From positions 1-38,890 of the IMG/VR virus record IMGVR_UViG_3300044846_005188: a stretch of DNA of 38,890 nt; one strand, given 5' to 3'. Of the stretch, positions 21,263 to 29,842 are shown piece by piece. Source of the stretch: a virus. The notes below the pieces were generated by a model. It was not told where the DNA came from and made no database searches. It worked only from the letters and a program-made list of their open reading frames with translations. Both the position numbers and the translations under genes were made by a program. Position 1 is the stretch's first letter; every line of letters starts with the position of its first letter.

Positions 21263-21841
21263 TTACCCCACCAACTCCAAAATCCCCCTTGGCGTCACAA
21301 ACCCCATCGTCTTCAAACTCCCCCTGCCCACATACGAAAACAACCGCGTCGTGATCCAGTCCCCCTCTCGATCCTTCGCCGTGTTGCTCGAATCCAGCGC
21401 CGTATTCGCCTCCACCGTCGCAATCCTCGTCCCCATCTGCGCCGTTGTCACCCCCGCATGCCCGCTGCTCGTCCGCCCGTGTCGCGCCAGCCAGATTGCT
21501 CCCACCGCCGGCTTCGCCTCCAGCAGCCCCAGCGCCTTGAACGCATTTGCCGCGCTCACACAATGCGGCCCCATCACCTTTGCAAACCGCTGCACCTCCT
21601 TCTCCGCAAAATCCAGCTCCCGCATCGCCGTCACCACCCACCCCTCACACGCCGCCGCGCAATACGCCCACCCCGGCTCCCACGGCGCCGGCCGCATCAT
21701 CCGCCGCAACTCCTCCGCCAACTTCGACTCCCGCCCTGGCGTTTGCGGATCATCCCAATCCTGATTCGCCTTCACCTCCCGCAGCCCAACAAAACGCGAA
21801 GCCACACGCACAATCCTTTCACCCAAAATCACTTCATTCAT
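21263..21841 (-). CDS. Endolysin, NlpC/P60 or CHAP-type peptidase
   Basis: A 192-aa peptidoglycan hydrolase. Catalytic residues appear in order: Cys61 in WAYCAAACEGW, His128 in SSGHAGVTT and Asn146 in IATVEANT, the Cys-His-Asn triad of papain-like amidases/endopeptidases. The substrate would be peptide cross-links in the host wall. There is no signal peptide, so export through a holin is expected; the holin-like gene is two genes upstream. The leader at 21842-21863 is TTTTTGACATG plus AGGGAGGTG, the best Shine-Dalgarno among these junctions. Confidence 0.82.
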   Translation of the reverse strand: MNEVILGERIVRVASRFVGLREVKANQDWDDPQTPGRESKLAEELRRMMRPAPWEPGWAYCAAACEGWVVTAMRELDFAEKEVQRFAKVMGPHCVSAANAFKALGLLEAKPAVGAIWLARHGRTSSGHAGVTTAQMGTRIATVEANTALDSSNTAKDREGDWITTRLFSYVGRGSLKTMGFVTPRGILELVG

Positions 21842-21874
21842 GCACCTCCCTGCATGTCAAAAACGCAAAAACCA

Positions 21875-22369
21875 TCACCTCAGCCGCACCGTCCTTAGCC
21901 CATTCTCATCCCTCCCCCAGCTCGTCCCGCCAAACTGCCGCACCGCCGCATGAAACGTCCGCGCCATCCCGAATCTCGACGCCCTCAAAATCTCCAGAAA
22001 CAACCCATCTGCCTCCTCCCTCGAAAACGGAAACCCCTCCCCACCACTCGCCTGATACAGCAAATCATGCACCCCACTCCCCAGCAAATTCCGCTCCGTA
22101 TCCGGCGTTCCCACCCAGCCTAACAACGGAACCCACCGCTTCGGGCTGCACCCATTCCACCGATACCCCTTCCGCACCGTTAGAAAACCCAGCTCCACAC
22201 TTCCCCACTCCCTCCCGCTTCCATCCACAAACGAAAAATCCCCCTTCACCCGCCACGGCACCTTCACCCCCACATCCTTTGCGAAATCAAAACGCCACCG
22301 CCGCCGCCCCTCCTCCGGTGAAATTTCCACCCACTCCCGATCCCTTCGAAATGGCGGCAAAATCATCAT
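21875..22369 (-). CDS. DUF1353-like protein
   Basis: A 164-aa protein with RKGYRWNGCSPKRWVPLLGW, then GTPDTERNL and GVHDLLYQ, the motif order of DUF1353 phage proteins (YxWDG...GTPD...HDxLY). Members lie in lysis or tail-end clusters and have no firm function. Start ATG ATG (22369) comes 1 base from the holin-like stop, so they are coupled. Located between holin-like and endolysin genes, it may assist lysis. Confidence 0.7.
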   Translation of the reverse strand: MMILPPFRRDREWVEISPEEGRRRWRFDFAKDVGVKVPWRVKGDFSFVDGSGREWGSVELGFLTVRKGYRWNGCSPKRWVPLLGWVGTPDTERNLLGSGVHDLLYQASGGEGFPFSREEADGLFLEILRASRFGMARTFHAAVRQFGGTSWGRDENGLRTVRLR

Positions 22370-22370
22370 C

Positions 22371-22796
22371 TCACTTCCCGATCCACCGGTTCACCAGCCA
22401 ATCCATCAGCCGCTTCGCAATCTTCGGACTCGTCTCATCCAGCTCCCTCACCAGCGCGAATCCCACGAAAAACGCCCCCGCACAAAACATCGTCGTCACC
22501 CCCGCCAGGTAAATCGGATCCCCATGCGCCGCATCAATCCCCAAAAAATTCACCCCGATCCTTGTCCCCAACACTCCCCCCATCACCGCGATCCCGCACC
22601 GTCCCACCACCACCGCTATCCCCTCCGTTGGTCGGCGGAACACCAGCGCCAAAAACCCCGCCGTCAGCACACTTGCCGCAACGGTCACAAACAACCACGC
22701 CACCTGCTCATCCGAAAACATCGCCCCCAGCCAGGCCGCCGCCGCCGCAAAAAAAATCGAACCCGAAAACACCAACTTCTCTTGCCACCAAGTCAC
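22371..22796 (-). CDS. Holin-like membrane protein
   Basis: A 141-aa protein with four probable membrane segments: GSIFFAAAAAWLGAMF (about 12-27), VAWLFVTVAASVLTAGFLAL (32-51), GIAVMGGVLGTRIGVNFL (about 67-84) and IYLAGVTTMFCAGAFFVGF (about 94-112), then a charged tail (ELDETSPKIAKRLMDWL). Size, topology and its place just before the DUF1353 and endolysin genes make it the holin candidate. The start codon is GTG (22796), after a TTTGACATG leader. It could also be an antiholin or a superinfection protein. Confidence 0.65.
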   Translation of the reverse strand: MTWWQEKLVFSGSIFFAAAAAWLGAMFSDEQVAWLFVTVAASVLTAGFLALVFRRPTEGIAVVVGRCGIAVMGGVLGTRIGVNFLGIDAAHGDPIYLAGVTTMFCAGAFFVGFALVRELDETSPKIAKRLMDWLVNRWIGK

Positions 22797-22811
22797 AACT
22801 CTAACCGCATG

Positions 22812-23006
22812 TCAAAGCCACCCATTCAACCTCTCCCGCCGCCCCTTGCACCCCTCACAATTCTTCAAATCCGTCCCCGCCACCTTATCAATCGCCCTTG
22901 CCACCGGCTTCGCCACCGCCGCCACCACATCCCCCAGCCCCACCTTCCGCTTCCGTGGCCGCGGCGGAGCCCCCGGCAGCGGCGCAAATGGATCACCCTC
23001 CGTCAT
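22812..23006 (-). CDS. Small tail-linked protein
   Basis: A 64-aa protein starting at 23006 (ATGA overlap with the 450-aa gene), MTEGDPFAPLPGAPPRPRKR. The C-terminus has TDLKNCEGCKGRRERLNGWL, a C-x-x-C-x-x-R-R pattern seen in small phage proteins near the tail tip. It contains a hydrophobic helix (VGLGDVVAAVAKPVARAI). Role unknown. Confidence 0.65.
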   Translation of the reverse strand: MTEGDPFAPLPGAPPRPRKRKVGLGDVVAAVAKPVARAIDKVAGTDLKNCEGCKGRRERLNGWL

Positions 23007-24355
23007 GGCACCGGCTCCTCCTCGATCCCGAAACTCTCCGCCACCTGCGGCTTCGTCCCCGCCCGGCTCCGGTAGCAACTGTATCGCACATTCCGCACCT
23101 CCACCGTCCCCTCCTCACCCTCCGGCACCCGCACCACCGCGCTCCACTCCGTCAGCCACGTTGCATCCGTCGCATCCTCCAGATCCCCCGGCCCCGTCCA
23201 CTCCACACTCTTCGGCGTCAGCACCGGCACCGGCGCCGCCGGATCCGAAATCTCCTCCCCAGGATTCTCCGGATCATCAATCACCGCGTCCCACCCCAGC
23301 GGATAAAACACCTCATCCCAATCAATCCGAAAAAACGTCCCCTCATGCCCCACCGGAATCCGCCACCGGTAGCGAAAAATCCTCGCCTCCGCCCCCGCCT
23401 CCGTCGTCTGCGGCAGATCCCCATCACACTCCGGCCAGCTCTCAATCTCGCTCATCTTCGGCCAATCCACACCCACAAAAGCCCCGCACTCCTCCCCCAC
23501 CGACTCATCCGTCGGCCACCCTCCCGGCAAATCCCCCACCACCGCCGCCAGCAACTCACTCCGCGTAATCGGCTCCGAAAGCTCAATCTCATCCGCGATG
23601 ATTCGCTGCGCATCCGCCTCCTTCTCATTCTTTTCACCGAACCCCTCCGGATCAGAAAGCGGGCACCCCACCAAAGCCGACACCGAACCCGCCAGAAAAT
23701 ACTCCTCCACCTCTAGCACCTCCCGCCGCAACGCCGCCTCACAAGTAAATGCCGGATCCGGCAACGCCCCCGGCACCCACGCAAAAGACCAAGTGGGCGG
23801 CGTCCCTTCACCAGAATCCGTGTAACTGTTACAGAAATAATCCACATCACCCGGCTCCGTCCCCTTTCGGGCCTGCGTCCCACTCACCGTATAAGACCCC
23901 TCATCCACCCCACCCGTCCACACAAACAACGCCTCCGTCGATGGGAAACCCGCATCTCCAGAAAGATACCACTTCGCCGTCCCCTCCGTCGTCAAAATCG
24001 AAAACCGATCCTCCCGCCGCCCATACAACGTCGGCACATCCTCATCCGGCCCCGCCCCCGGCTCCACAAACGGCAAAAAACACCCATACGAAAAATCCAA
24101 ATAATCCTCCGGCTCCTCCGGCGCCTCCTCCGGGAAATCCCCCGGCTCCCGGTTCTCCGGATCCTCCGCCACCCAGAAATCACGCCGCCCCTCCCACAGC
24201 CTCACCGCCACCGTAAAATCATTATCCCCGCACGCCCTCACCCGCGTCACAGACTCACACACCAGCTCCGGCACCGGGCACTCCGGCAGCTCACAGCACC
24301 CGGAGCATCCCCCCAGCAGCGCATTCCAATCCTCCAGCGTCTCGATCTCACTCAT
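23003..24355 (-). CDS. Tail-tip or baseplate protein candidate, Cys-rich start
   Basis: A 450-aa acidic protein. It begins MSEIETLEDWNALLGGCSGC, with Cys-rich GCSGCCELPECPVPELVCES within the first 35 residues. The rest is a series of Trp and Gly-rich strands (FTVAVRLWEGRRDFWVAED, RIFRYRWRIPVGHEGTFFR), typical of tail-tip proteins. It starts by ATGA overlap with the 203-aa gene and is the largest protein after the tape measure, so a central tail-hub or receptor-binding role is the most plausible. No domain was recognised; it lacks the size of lambda gpJ. Confidence 0.6.
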   Translation of the reverse strand: MSEIETLEDWNALLGGCSGCCELPECPVPELVCESVTRVRACGDNDFTVAVRLWEGRRDFWVAEDPENREPGDFPEEAPEEPEDYLDFSYGCFLPFVEPGAGPDEDVPTLYGRREDRFSILTTEGTAKWYLSGDAGFPSTEALFVWTGGVDEGSYTVSGTQARKGTEPGDVDYFCNSYTDSGEGTPPTWSFAWVPGALPDPAFTCEAALRREVLEVEEYFLAGSVSALVGCPLSDPEGFGEKNEKEADAQRIIADEIELSEPITRSELLAAVVGDLPGGWPTDESVGEECGAFVGVDWPKMSEIESWPECDGDLPQTTEAGAEARIFRYRWRIPVGHEGTFFRIDWDEVFYPLGWDAVIDDPENPGEEISDPAAPVPVLTPKSVEWTGPGDLEDATDATWLTEWSAVVRVPEGEEGTVEVRNVRYSCYRSRAGTKPQVAESFGIEEEPVP

Positions 24356-24963
24356 ACCAACTTAAAAGTCGCCGGTGGGCAAAAAGTCACATTCAGATTT
24401 CCCCCCTCCGCCGGGCGGAAAACCTCCTCATTCCACGCCCCCAGCAAATGATAATACGTCCCCGGCGTCCCCACCTCCGGCAGCACATTATCACTGCTGG
24501 TCGAAACCACCGACACCCCCGTCACATGGAACCCCGGCAGCAACACCCCATCCGCCTCCTCACCGTCTCCATCGATCTTCAGCCACTTCTGCGTCCCGTC
24601 CGCCGGCTCGCTCCCCACCGTCGCAAGCTCGATGTCATCCACCGGCTCATTCCCCTCACCACCCGCCACCTGCCCACCCTGCAAAAACCACTTCGCCGGC
24701 GTCCCCGCCTGGTAAACCGTCCGGAACGCCCCACCCAGCGCCCCCGCCCCACCCGGCCGACCCTCCGTCGCCGTCGCCCCCGGCCGCAGCCGGTAAAACG
24801 TCTTCCCTGCCGACTCATACCGCTCAAACTGATTCGGATCCATCACCACCCCACCCTGCGCCAAAAGCTCCCGCACCAGCTCCCACGATTCCTTCGTCAG
24901 AAACCCGATACTCCCCCGAGTCGGCCGCACCGCCCGCAAACGATCATCATCCTTCTTTCCCAT
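24352..24963 (-). CDS. Tail-associated protein
   Basis: A 203-aa protein starting MGKKDDDRLRAVRPTRGSIG. It has a helix (TKESWELVRELLAQGG), then beta-rich segments (PAKWFLQGGQV, VDDIELATVG, TYYHLLGAW). The C-terminal domain (FHVTGVSVVSTSSDNVLPEV) resembles structural beta domains in tail-tip proteins. It overlaps the small coiled-coil gene by 17 nt and the 450-aa gene by 4 nt. A structural role is inferred from position. Confidence 0.6.
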   Translation of the reverse strand: MGKKDDDRLRAVRPTRGSIGFLTKESWELVRELLAQGGVVMDPNQFERYESAGKTFYRLRPGATATEGRPGGAGALGGAFRTVYQAGTPAKWFLQGGQVAGGEGNEPVDDIELATVGSEPADGTQKWLKIDGDGEEADGVLLPGFHVTGVSVVSTSSDNVLPEVGTPGTYYHLLGAWNEEVFRPAEGGNLNVTFCPPATFKLV

Positions 24964-25105
24964 CTTCTTCTCCTTTCAACTTCGCAATCTCCTTCACCCT
25001 CACCCGCAGCGCATCATGCACCCGCTTCCGGTCCACCATCAGCCGCTCATTCTGCGCCCGCAACCGGCGCACCTCCACCTCCAAAACTTTACAACCTTCA
25101 CACAT
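24947..25105 (-). CDS. Short coiled-coil protein with CxxC
   Basis: A 52-aa protein beginning MCEGCKVLEVEVRRLRAQNE, followed by RLMVDRKRVHDALRVRVKEI; the heptad pattern suggests a coiled coil, with a CEGC metal or disulphide motif. The start (25105) is one base after the stop of the 255-aa gene (TGAGATG). An upstream in-frame ATG at 25222 would overlap that gene fully and is unlikely. It sits among tail genes. Confidence 0.6.
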   Translation of the reverse strand: MCEGCKVLEVEVRRLRAQNERLMVDRKRVHDALRVRVKEIAKLKGEEDGKEG

Positions 25106-25106
25106 C

Positions 25107-25874
25107 TCAATCCGGCAAATGCGTTGGGAAATACTCGAAATCATCCTGCACACCCCACAACCCATTCGCGTCATCCACCCGGAAAAACTCCTCGATCGAT
25201 CGATTCGAAAGCACCCACCCATTCGGATGCTGGAACCGCAGCGGAGCCCCCGACGTAGCCCAATTCACCTCCGTAATCGTCGGCGCATTCGCCGGCACCA
25301 CCACCGTCCCCCCCAGCACCTGGCTAGGCTTCGCCGTCACAAAATACCGATCCGAAATCGCCACCAACGGCTGATTGATATTCCACCGCGGCCCGTTCCC
25401 GCTCCCCGTCGTGATCGACTTATAAACCACCTCCCCATCCTCATCCAACTTCGGAATCCTCCGCACCGCATCCACCTCCCCCGCCTCCGGATCCTCCGCA
25501 TTCTCATCCGTCGTCGTCACCAGAATCACCTTCTCGTATGGCCCGATCGCAATCTGCCGCCCCGCATTCTGCATCGTCCGCCGCCGCTTCTCCCCGCTAT
25601 CCAGCAGCCCGATCAACTGCACATCCGCAGTCCCCGTCTTGCCCCCCTCCCGCGTAAACTCAATCTCCTCCACCCACATCGAATGCCCCGCAGAAGCCAC
25701 CTTCGCATGCTTCACATACCCCAGCGCCGTCGCCTGCGCCCGCCGCGTCTCCCACAGCACCGCACACTGCACCGTCGCCGCATCCAGTTGCCCCAGCGCC
25801 CCCACCGTCTCCCGCTGCCCTGCCAGCAACATCGGAAAAGCCCCATAAACCACACACTCATCAGGTAAAGCCAT
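25107..25874 (-). CDS. Tail protein candidate after the tape measure
   Basis: A 255-aa protein (MALPDECVVYGAFPMLLAGQ...). It follows the tape measure and one small gene, where siphoviruses encode distal-tail or minor tail proteins. Segments such as VEEIEFTREGGKTGTADVQL, QPLVAISDRYFVTAK and FEYFPTHL suggest a beta-rich protein. The leader is a CTAAC pair (25879 and 25889) with only 4 nt between the last box and the ATG. No family was recognised. Confidence 0.6.
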   Translation of the reverse strand: MALPDECVVYGAFPMLLAGQRETVGALGQLDAATVQCAVLWETRRAQATALGYVKHAKVASAGHSMWVEEIEFTREGGKTGTADVQLIGLLDSGEKRRRTMQNAGRQIAIGPYEKVILVTTTDENAEDPEAGEVDAVRRIPKLDEDGEVVYKSITTGSGNGPRWNINQPLVAISDRYFVTAKPSQVLGGTVVVPANAPTITEVNWATSGAPLRFQHPNGWVLSNRSIEEFFRVDDANGLWGVQDDFEYFPTHLPD

Positions 25875-25878
25875 ATTC

Positions 25879-25893
25879 GTTAGATCGTGTTAG
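25879..25893 (-). promoter_or_regulatory. Paired CTAAC boxes, 10 bp apart
   Basis: CTAACACGATCTAAC on the minus strand. The second box contains the stop codon TAA of the 63-aa gene; the ATG at 25874 follows after GAAT. Confidence 0.6.
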
Positions 25894-26071
25894 AAACTTC
25901 AACCGCATCCCGCCAAGCCTCCGCCGGTCCCCTTGGCTCCTGCTCCGCCACCTTCCGCAGATAAAACTTCCGCTCCTCCTCCGTCAGCGTATCCCACCAC
26001 GCCAGCGCACGCCCCTCCTCCGCCGCCTCGCGCCGCTCCTCAAAAGTCCCCCGTTTCTTTGCTTGTCCCAT
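25880..26071 (-). CDS. Small conserved-type basic protein
   Basis: A 63-aa protein, MGQAKKRGTFEERREAAEEG, then TLTEEERKFYLRKVAEQEPR. The MG(Q/K)xKKRGTFEERR start is familiar from small phage and plasmid proteins of unknown function. It is placed between the tape measure and the next tail gene, with a CTAAC pair (26086, 26096) upstream and its stop inside another CTAAC box. Confidence 0.65.
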   Translation of the reverse strand: MGQAKKRGTFEERREAAEEGRALAWWDTLTEEERKFYLRKVAEQEPRGPAEAWRDAVEVSNTI

Positions 26072-26085
26072 AATCGTATTTTTTT

Positions 26086-26100
26086 GTTAGAATCCGTTAG
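26086..26100 (-). promoter_or_regulatory. Paired CTAAC boxes, 10 bp apart
   Basis: CTAACGGATTCTAAC on the minus strand. The first box includes the TAA stop of the tape measure gene; the second is 14 nt before the ATG at 26071. Confidence 0.6.
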
Positions 26101-28157
26101 TAAGCCCCCAGCCCCTCGAAAATCTTCACCATCCGCTCCGTCAGCTCATTCTGCCGCGCCATCAGCCCCGCCGCCTTATCCGCCGGGCGCGCACTTGCCG
26201 CCCGCTCCTTCCCGCGGCTCTCCAGCACCGCATTCCGCAGCCCCGGGCTCCGTCCCAAATCATCCCCCAAGAACGCCCCCCGCCCCCGCGATTCAATCCG
26301 GCCGCCCCCCGCCTGGATCTTATCCCCGGCGGCTCGACGGATCCCCCCGCGCCGCGTCGCCCCCTCAGCCCGCTCATTCTGATTCGCAATCTCCCTTGCC
26401 AGCCTCTCCTTCTCCCGCAGCAACGCCAGCGCCCGCTCCTCCGTCACCCCCAGCTCCTTCGCCAAATCCTTCGCCCCCGCCCGCATCTCCAGCTCCTTCC
26501 GCAGCGCATCCGCCTGATCCTTCCGCCCCCGCGCCTCCAACTGCAACGCCATCATCTCCCCCGCAAAACTCGCCCGGCTCCGGTCCCGCCGCGCCCGCTC
26601 CTCCGCCGCCGCCACCTCCTTCTCCACCGCCTCCCGCGCAATATCCAGCCCCTTATCACTCCCCTTCCGCAACGCATCACGCCGCAAAGCATCCGCCTCG
26701 ATCTTCGCAATCTCCAGGCTCAACTTCTTCTTCCGCTCCAGCGCCTCCATCTCCCGTTTGATCCCATCGATCCGGCTCTGCAAAATCTTCTTTGATTGCT
26801 CCCCCGTCTTCTCCGTCGTCGCCAGCAACTCCCGCTGCAAAGCCAGCTCCGCCTCCGCCGCCCTCAACAACCCCTCCGTCTCCTCCATCCGCTTCCGCGT
26901 CGTCGCCAGATTCTGCTCCTCCGCCTTCCGCAACCCCGCCGTCCAATCACTCCGCTCCGCACCAAGCTGCTCCAGACTCCTTGCCTCCTGCGCCTGCTGA
27001 AGCGCCAGCCGCTCCCGCAACTTCTCCACCTCCGCCGCCGCAGTCCCCACAGAAACCACATACCCGCTCACCCCGCGCCCAATGTTCTCCCACACCAGAT
27101 TCAGCTCACGCCCCAGCGCAATCTTCTCCTTCTGCTTTGCCGCCAGATCCGCCTCAAACCTCGCCTGCTCCTCATAAAACTTCTTCGCCGCCCGGTTCCA
27201 CTCACTCTGCCCACCCTTTGCAAAACGCTCCCGCGCCGCATTCAACTGATTCTCCTCATTCCTCAACTCCCGCACCAAATCCGCTTCTAGCGCAAAACCC
27301 TCAGCCCGCTTCTGGTTGACCCCCACCGCCTTCTCGATCAAAGCCAACTGCGCCCCTCGCTCCTTCATCACCGCCACCATCAACAACTCCTCACGCCGCG
27401 CCTCCCGCTGCGCCTTATACACATCCTTCAGCGCCTGCTCATAATTCTTCGCCCCCATCACCCGCGCCGCCTCCCACGCATCACTCGCCGCCTCACCCGT
27501 CATCCGCTTGATCAACTTGAACCCCTGCGTCGCCGCCACCGCCGCCAGCGAAATCGCCCCCGCCAGCCCCATCGATCCCCCAAACCCCATCACCATCATC
27601 GGGATGTTATTCAAAATCCCGTTGATCCCATACTGGCTATCCTCCACCGCCTGCGAAAACGCCAGGAAACCCATCGCCCCTGCCCCTGCCGACCGGCCCG
27701 CCTGCTCCGCGCTCTTGCCCACCTTCTGATTCAGCATCCGCGCCCGCTCCAGATCCCCCAAATGCTTCGCCGTCAGCGGAGCCATCGGCAGCCCCGGCGC
27801 ACCACCACTCCCACCCGCACCCATCGCCGCACCCTGCGTCGCCGCAATCTGCCGTTGCAGCGCCGCCCGCCGCTCCAAAATCGCAATCGCCTTCTGCTCC
27901 GTAATCCCCGCTTCCTGCGCCAACTTCCGGGCCCGATCATGCAGCGCAATCTCCTGCTCCAGCGCCTTGGCCTGCTTCACGTGCCCCCCCGCCTGGAGCC
28001 TCAGCACCTCCTCCTGCCCCAGCGCCGCCCGCAGCGCCGCCTGCCGGCTCGCCTCCACCCGCTTCTCATAACTCCCCACCGCAGCCCGCGCCCGTCCAAA
28101 AGCGGCCTGAAGCCCCTCATCATCCGCAGACAAAACCAACTTGATCTCCTCAGCCAT
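26097..28157 (-). CDS. Tape measure protein
   Basis: A 686-aa tail-length protein. It is Ala/Glu/Lys/Arg rich, nearly all helical, with long coiled coils (residues 20-125 and 240-600, for example EKLRERLALQQAQEARSLEQ) and a hydrophobic stretch at about 185-215 (NNIPMMVMGFGGSMGLAGAI). It follows the frameshifted chaperone, the standard siphovirus order. At about 0.15 nm per residue the tail would be near 100 nm, an estimate from the general rule. The leader has CGACATG in place of the TGACATG form at other starts. Confidence 0.92.
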   Translation of the reverse strand: MAEEIKLVLSADDEGLQAAFGRARAAVGSYEKRVEASRQAALRAALGQEEVLRLQAGGHVKQAKALEQEIALHDRARKLAQEAGITEQKAIAILERRAALQRQIAATQGAAMGAGGSGGAPGLPMAPLTAKHLGDLERARMLNQKVGKSAEQAGRSAGAGAMGFLAFSQAVEDSQYGINGILNNIPMMVMGFGGSMGLAGAISLAAVAATQGFKLIKRMTGEAASDAWEAARVMGAKNYEQALKDVYKAQREARREELLMVAVMKERGAQLALIEKAVGVNQKRAEGFALEADLVRELRNEENQLNAARERFAKGGQSEWNRAAKKFYEEQARFEADLAAKQKEKIALGRELNLVWENIGRGVSGYVVSVGTAAAEVEKLRERLALQQAQEARSLEQLGAERSDWTAGLRKAEEQNLATTRKRMEETEGLLRAAEAELALQRELLATTEKTGEQSKKILQSRIDGIKREMEALERKKKLSLEIAKIEADALRRDALRKGSDKGLDIAREAVEKEVAAAEERARRDRSRASFAGEMMALQLEARGRKDQADALRKELEMRAGAKDLAKELGVTEERALALLREKERLAREIANQNERAEGATRRGGIRRAAGDKIQAGGGRIESRGRGAFLGDDLGRSPGLRNAVLESRGKERAASARPADKAAGLMARQNELTERMVKIFEGLGAY

Positions 28158-28206
28158 CTCTTCTCATCCCTTCATGTCGAAAACCCCAAAACCTCAATCC
28201 CCAATC

Positions 28207-28973
28207 TCAAATCCCCAATCTCCCATTTCCTTTTCCCACCGCCCACTCCCTCACCCCATCCACCCAATCCCTCACCACCGCATTCCCCCCCGGCCACTGG
28301 CACCGTTCCCCCTCCAGCACCCGCGCCGCGTGGTAATACCCATACCCCCGCGCAAGCGGCAGCTCCCACCGGATAAAATCCTCGCTCCACCCCGTCTTCG
28401 AAGCCACCACCAGCACATACGTGGCCTTCCAAACGGGGAATGCTAGTTTCCCACATCATCCCCATGCGTCCTTCCACCGCTTGGCGCTGCCGGTTCGTGT
28501 TGATTCACATACACCCCATTGAAAATCTGGATCGCCACCCCCTCCGCCTCATACCGGCGGCTCATCGGCACCGCCTCAGCCGCCCACGCATACACCGCCG
28601 CCTCCAGCGCCTCCGGCTCCCGCGCCAACCTCCGCAGCGTCCCCGCCTCCACCGAGCACAAATACAAAATCCGCAGCGCATCCGGAAAAAACGCATCTGG
28701 ATCCGAAAGCACCACCCCCATCCGCGGCGCCCCCATCGCCACCCGGTGCGAAACAAAAATCCCATATCGATCAATCGAAAAACCATGCAGCTCCTCCCCA
28801 TTCCAAAAATGCGCCCCATCAAACGCCTCCTCCCTCGCCCGCTCCTCCGGCCCCTCATCCGCCGCCTTCAACTTCCGCGCCGGAGCCCGCCCTGGCACCA
28901 CCCCACCCTCATCCTCCACCCCATCCAAAATCACCACCTGCTCCACACCTGCATTGCTTCGTTTCGCTGCCAT
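28207..28973 (-). CDS. Tail assembly chaperone, frameshift fusion (gpGT-like)
   Basis: The long product arises when ribosomes slip -1 on GGGAAAC (28446-28452) just before the stop of the short form. After 176 codons, reading continues from 28446 for 79 codons: LAFPVWKATYVLVVASKTGW, then SEDFIRWELPLARGYGYYHA. This second part starts where no ATG is needed and looks like the T domain that recruits tail tube subunits. The total is about 255 aa. In lambda the GT fusion is made in a small proportion and is required for tail assembly along the tape measure, encoded next here as well. Confidence 0.88.
28443..28973 (-). CDS. Tail assembly chaperone, short form (gpG-like)
   Basis: The unshifted 176-aa product, ending GRTHGDDVGN. 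Central segments (FSIDRYGIFVSHRVAMGAP, PDAFFPDALRILYLCSVEAG) and the helical stretch LRRLAREPEALEAAVYAWA are consistent with the helical gpG class. In lambda gpG coats the tape measure. The stop TAG follows the slippery codons directly. The start ATG has a CTAAC box 19 nt upstream (28993-28997). Confidence 0.85.
   Translation of the reverse strand: MAAKRSNAGVEQVVILDGVEDEGGVVPGRAPARKLKAADEGPEERAREEAFDGAHFWNGEELHGFSIDRYGIFVSHRVAMGAPRMGVVLSDPDAFFPDALRILYLCSVEAGTLRRLAREPEALEAAVYAWAAEAVPMSRRYEAEGVAIQIFNGVYVNQHEPAAPSGGRTHGDDVGN
28446..28452 (-). promoter_or_regulatory. Programmed -1 frameshift site GGGAAAC
   Basis: In the zero frame it reads G GGA AAC with the stop TAG next, fitting X XXY YYZ. After a -1 slip the codons are GGG AAA CTA and the frame is open for 79 codons. 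Lambda uses GGGAAAG at the same place in gene G. Confidence 0.9.
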
Positions 28974-29019
28974 AATCGTATCTGTTTTTTCTGTTAGCCT
29001 ATCTCAAAAAATCTCCTCC

Positions 29020-29751
29020 TCACCCCCCAAAAAACCGCTTCACCTCATCCCACGCCTCCGGCGCCGCATCACTCCTCACCACCGCATGCCGCGTCGTCCG
29101 GTGCTTACTCAGCACCACCGTATCGATCGACTCCCGCGCCATCCGCTTGATTTGCTGAAGATCCCTCAGCACCCGCAGCGCGATCGTCAGCGGAGCCCCC
29201 GCCACCATCTCCTCCGGCCGCTTCCGCCACAACTCCAGCTCCCTCGCCACATCCATCCCCTTCATCCCGCCAAAAGCCTCCACCGCATACTCACGGTTCC
29301 CCGCCGGCCCGCGGATCTCCAAAAGCTCACACCCCACCACACCCAGCGCCGCCACCACATCCACATCCTTCGTCCGCACCACCCCCGCCGCACCCTTCAC
29401 CCCCCGCAGCCCCTCCGTCGCCGGCCCGTAGCACCACAAACGGCCCTCAGCCCCCCGCACCGGCAACAACCTGCAAAACACCCCCGCCTCCTGCAAATCC
29501 AGCACCCGCTTCCTGCAAGTAAACGCCAGCCACATCACATACATCGGATGCAGCACCGGCAAAACTCCCTCCTTCAAATCCTTCCGCAGCTTCCCCACCT
29601 TCTCCCCGTCCTCCGTCATCGTCGATACCTGGAACCGCACCACCCGCTTCCCCGCCACCTCATGCACCTGCGAAAACACCTTCACCGTACACCCCAGCCG
29701 CGCAAACGCCGCAGCCTCCCTCGAATCAATCGTAGTTGTCCACCGTTCCAT
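29020..29751 (-). CDS. Hypothetical protein between tail tube and chaperone
   Basis: A 243-aa protein, not recognised. It begins with DSREAAAFARLGCTVKVFSQ and has strands (KRVVRFQVSTM), then VLHPMYVMWLAFTCRKRVLD, and a C-terminal RESIDTVVLSKHRTTRHAVV. A protein with the HP..V......R.LD pattern at this place is one I associate with PVC-group phages, but the link is weak. It is preceded by a long hairpin (29781-29828) and a CTAAC box 14 nt before the ATG. A role in tail assembly is likely from position. Confidence 0.6.
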   Translation of the reverse strand: MERWTTTIDSREAAAFARLGCTVKVFSQVHEVAGKRVVRFQVSTMTEDGEKVGKLRKDLKEGVLPVLHPMYVMWLAFTCRKRVLDLQEAGVFCRLLPVRGAEGRLWCYGPATEGLRGVKGAAGVVRTKDVDVVAALGVVGCELLEIRGPAGNREYAVEAFGGMKGMDVARELELWRKRPEEMVAGAPLTIALRVLRDLQQIKRMARESIDTVVLSKHRTTRHAVVRSDAAPEAWDEVKRFFGG

Positions 29752-29780
29752 CGGAAATAATAGCAGTTAGAAAATGTCAA

Positions 29781-29828
29781 CCCGTGCGGGGCTCCGGGAA
29801 AAACCCAGAAAAACCGGAGCCCCACGGG
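29781..29828 (-). terminator. Long hairpin after the tail tube gene
   Basis: Arms CCCGTGCGGGGCTCCGG and CCGGAGCCCCACGGG pair over about 15 bp with one bulge. No T-run follows, so it may protect the abundant upstream mRNA or lower expression of downstream tail genes. Confidence 0.7.
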
Positions 29829-29842
29829 CCATGCAGACGCCG

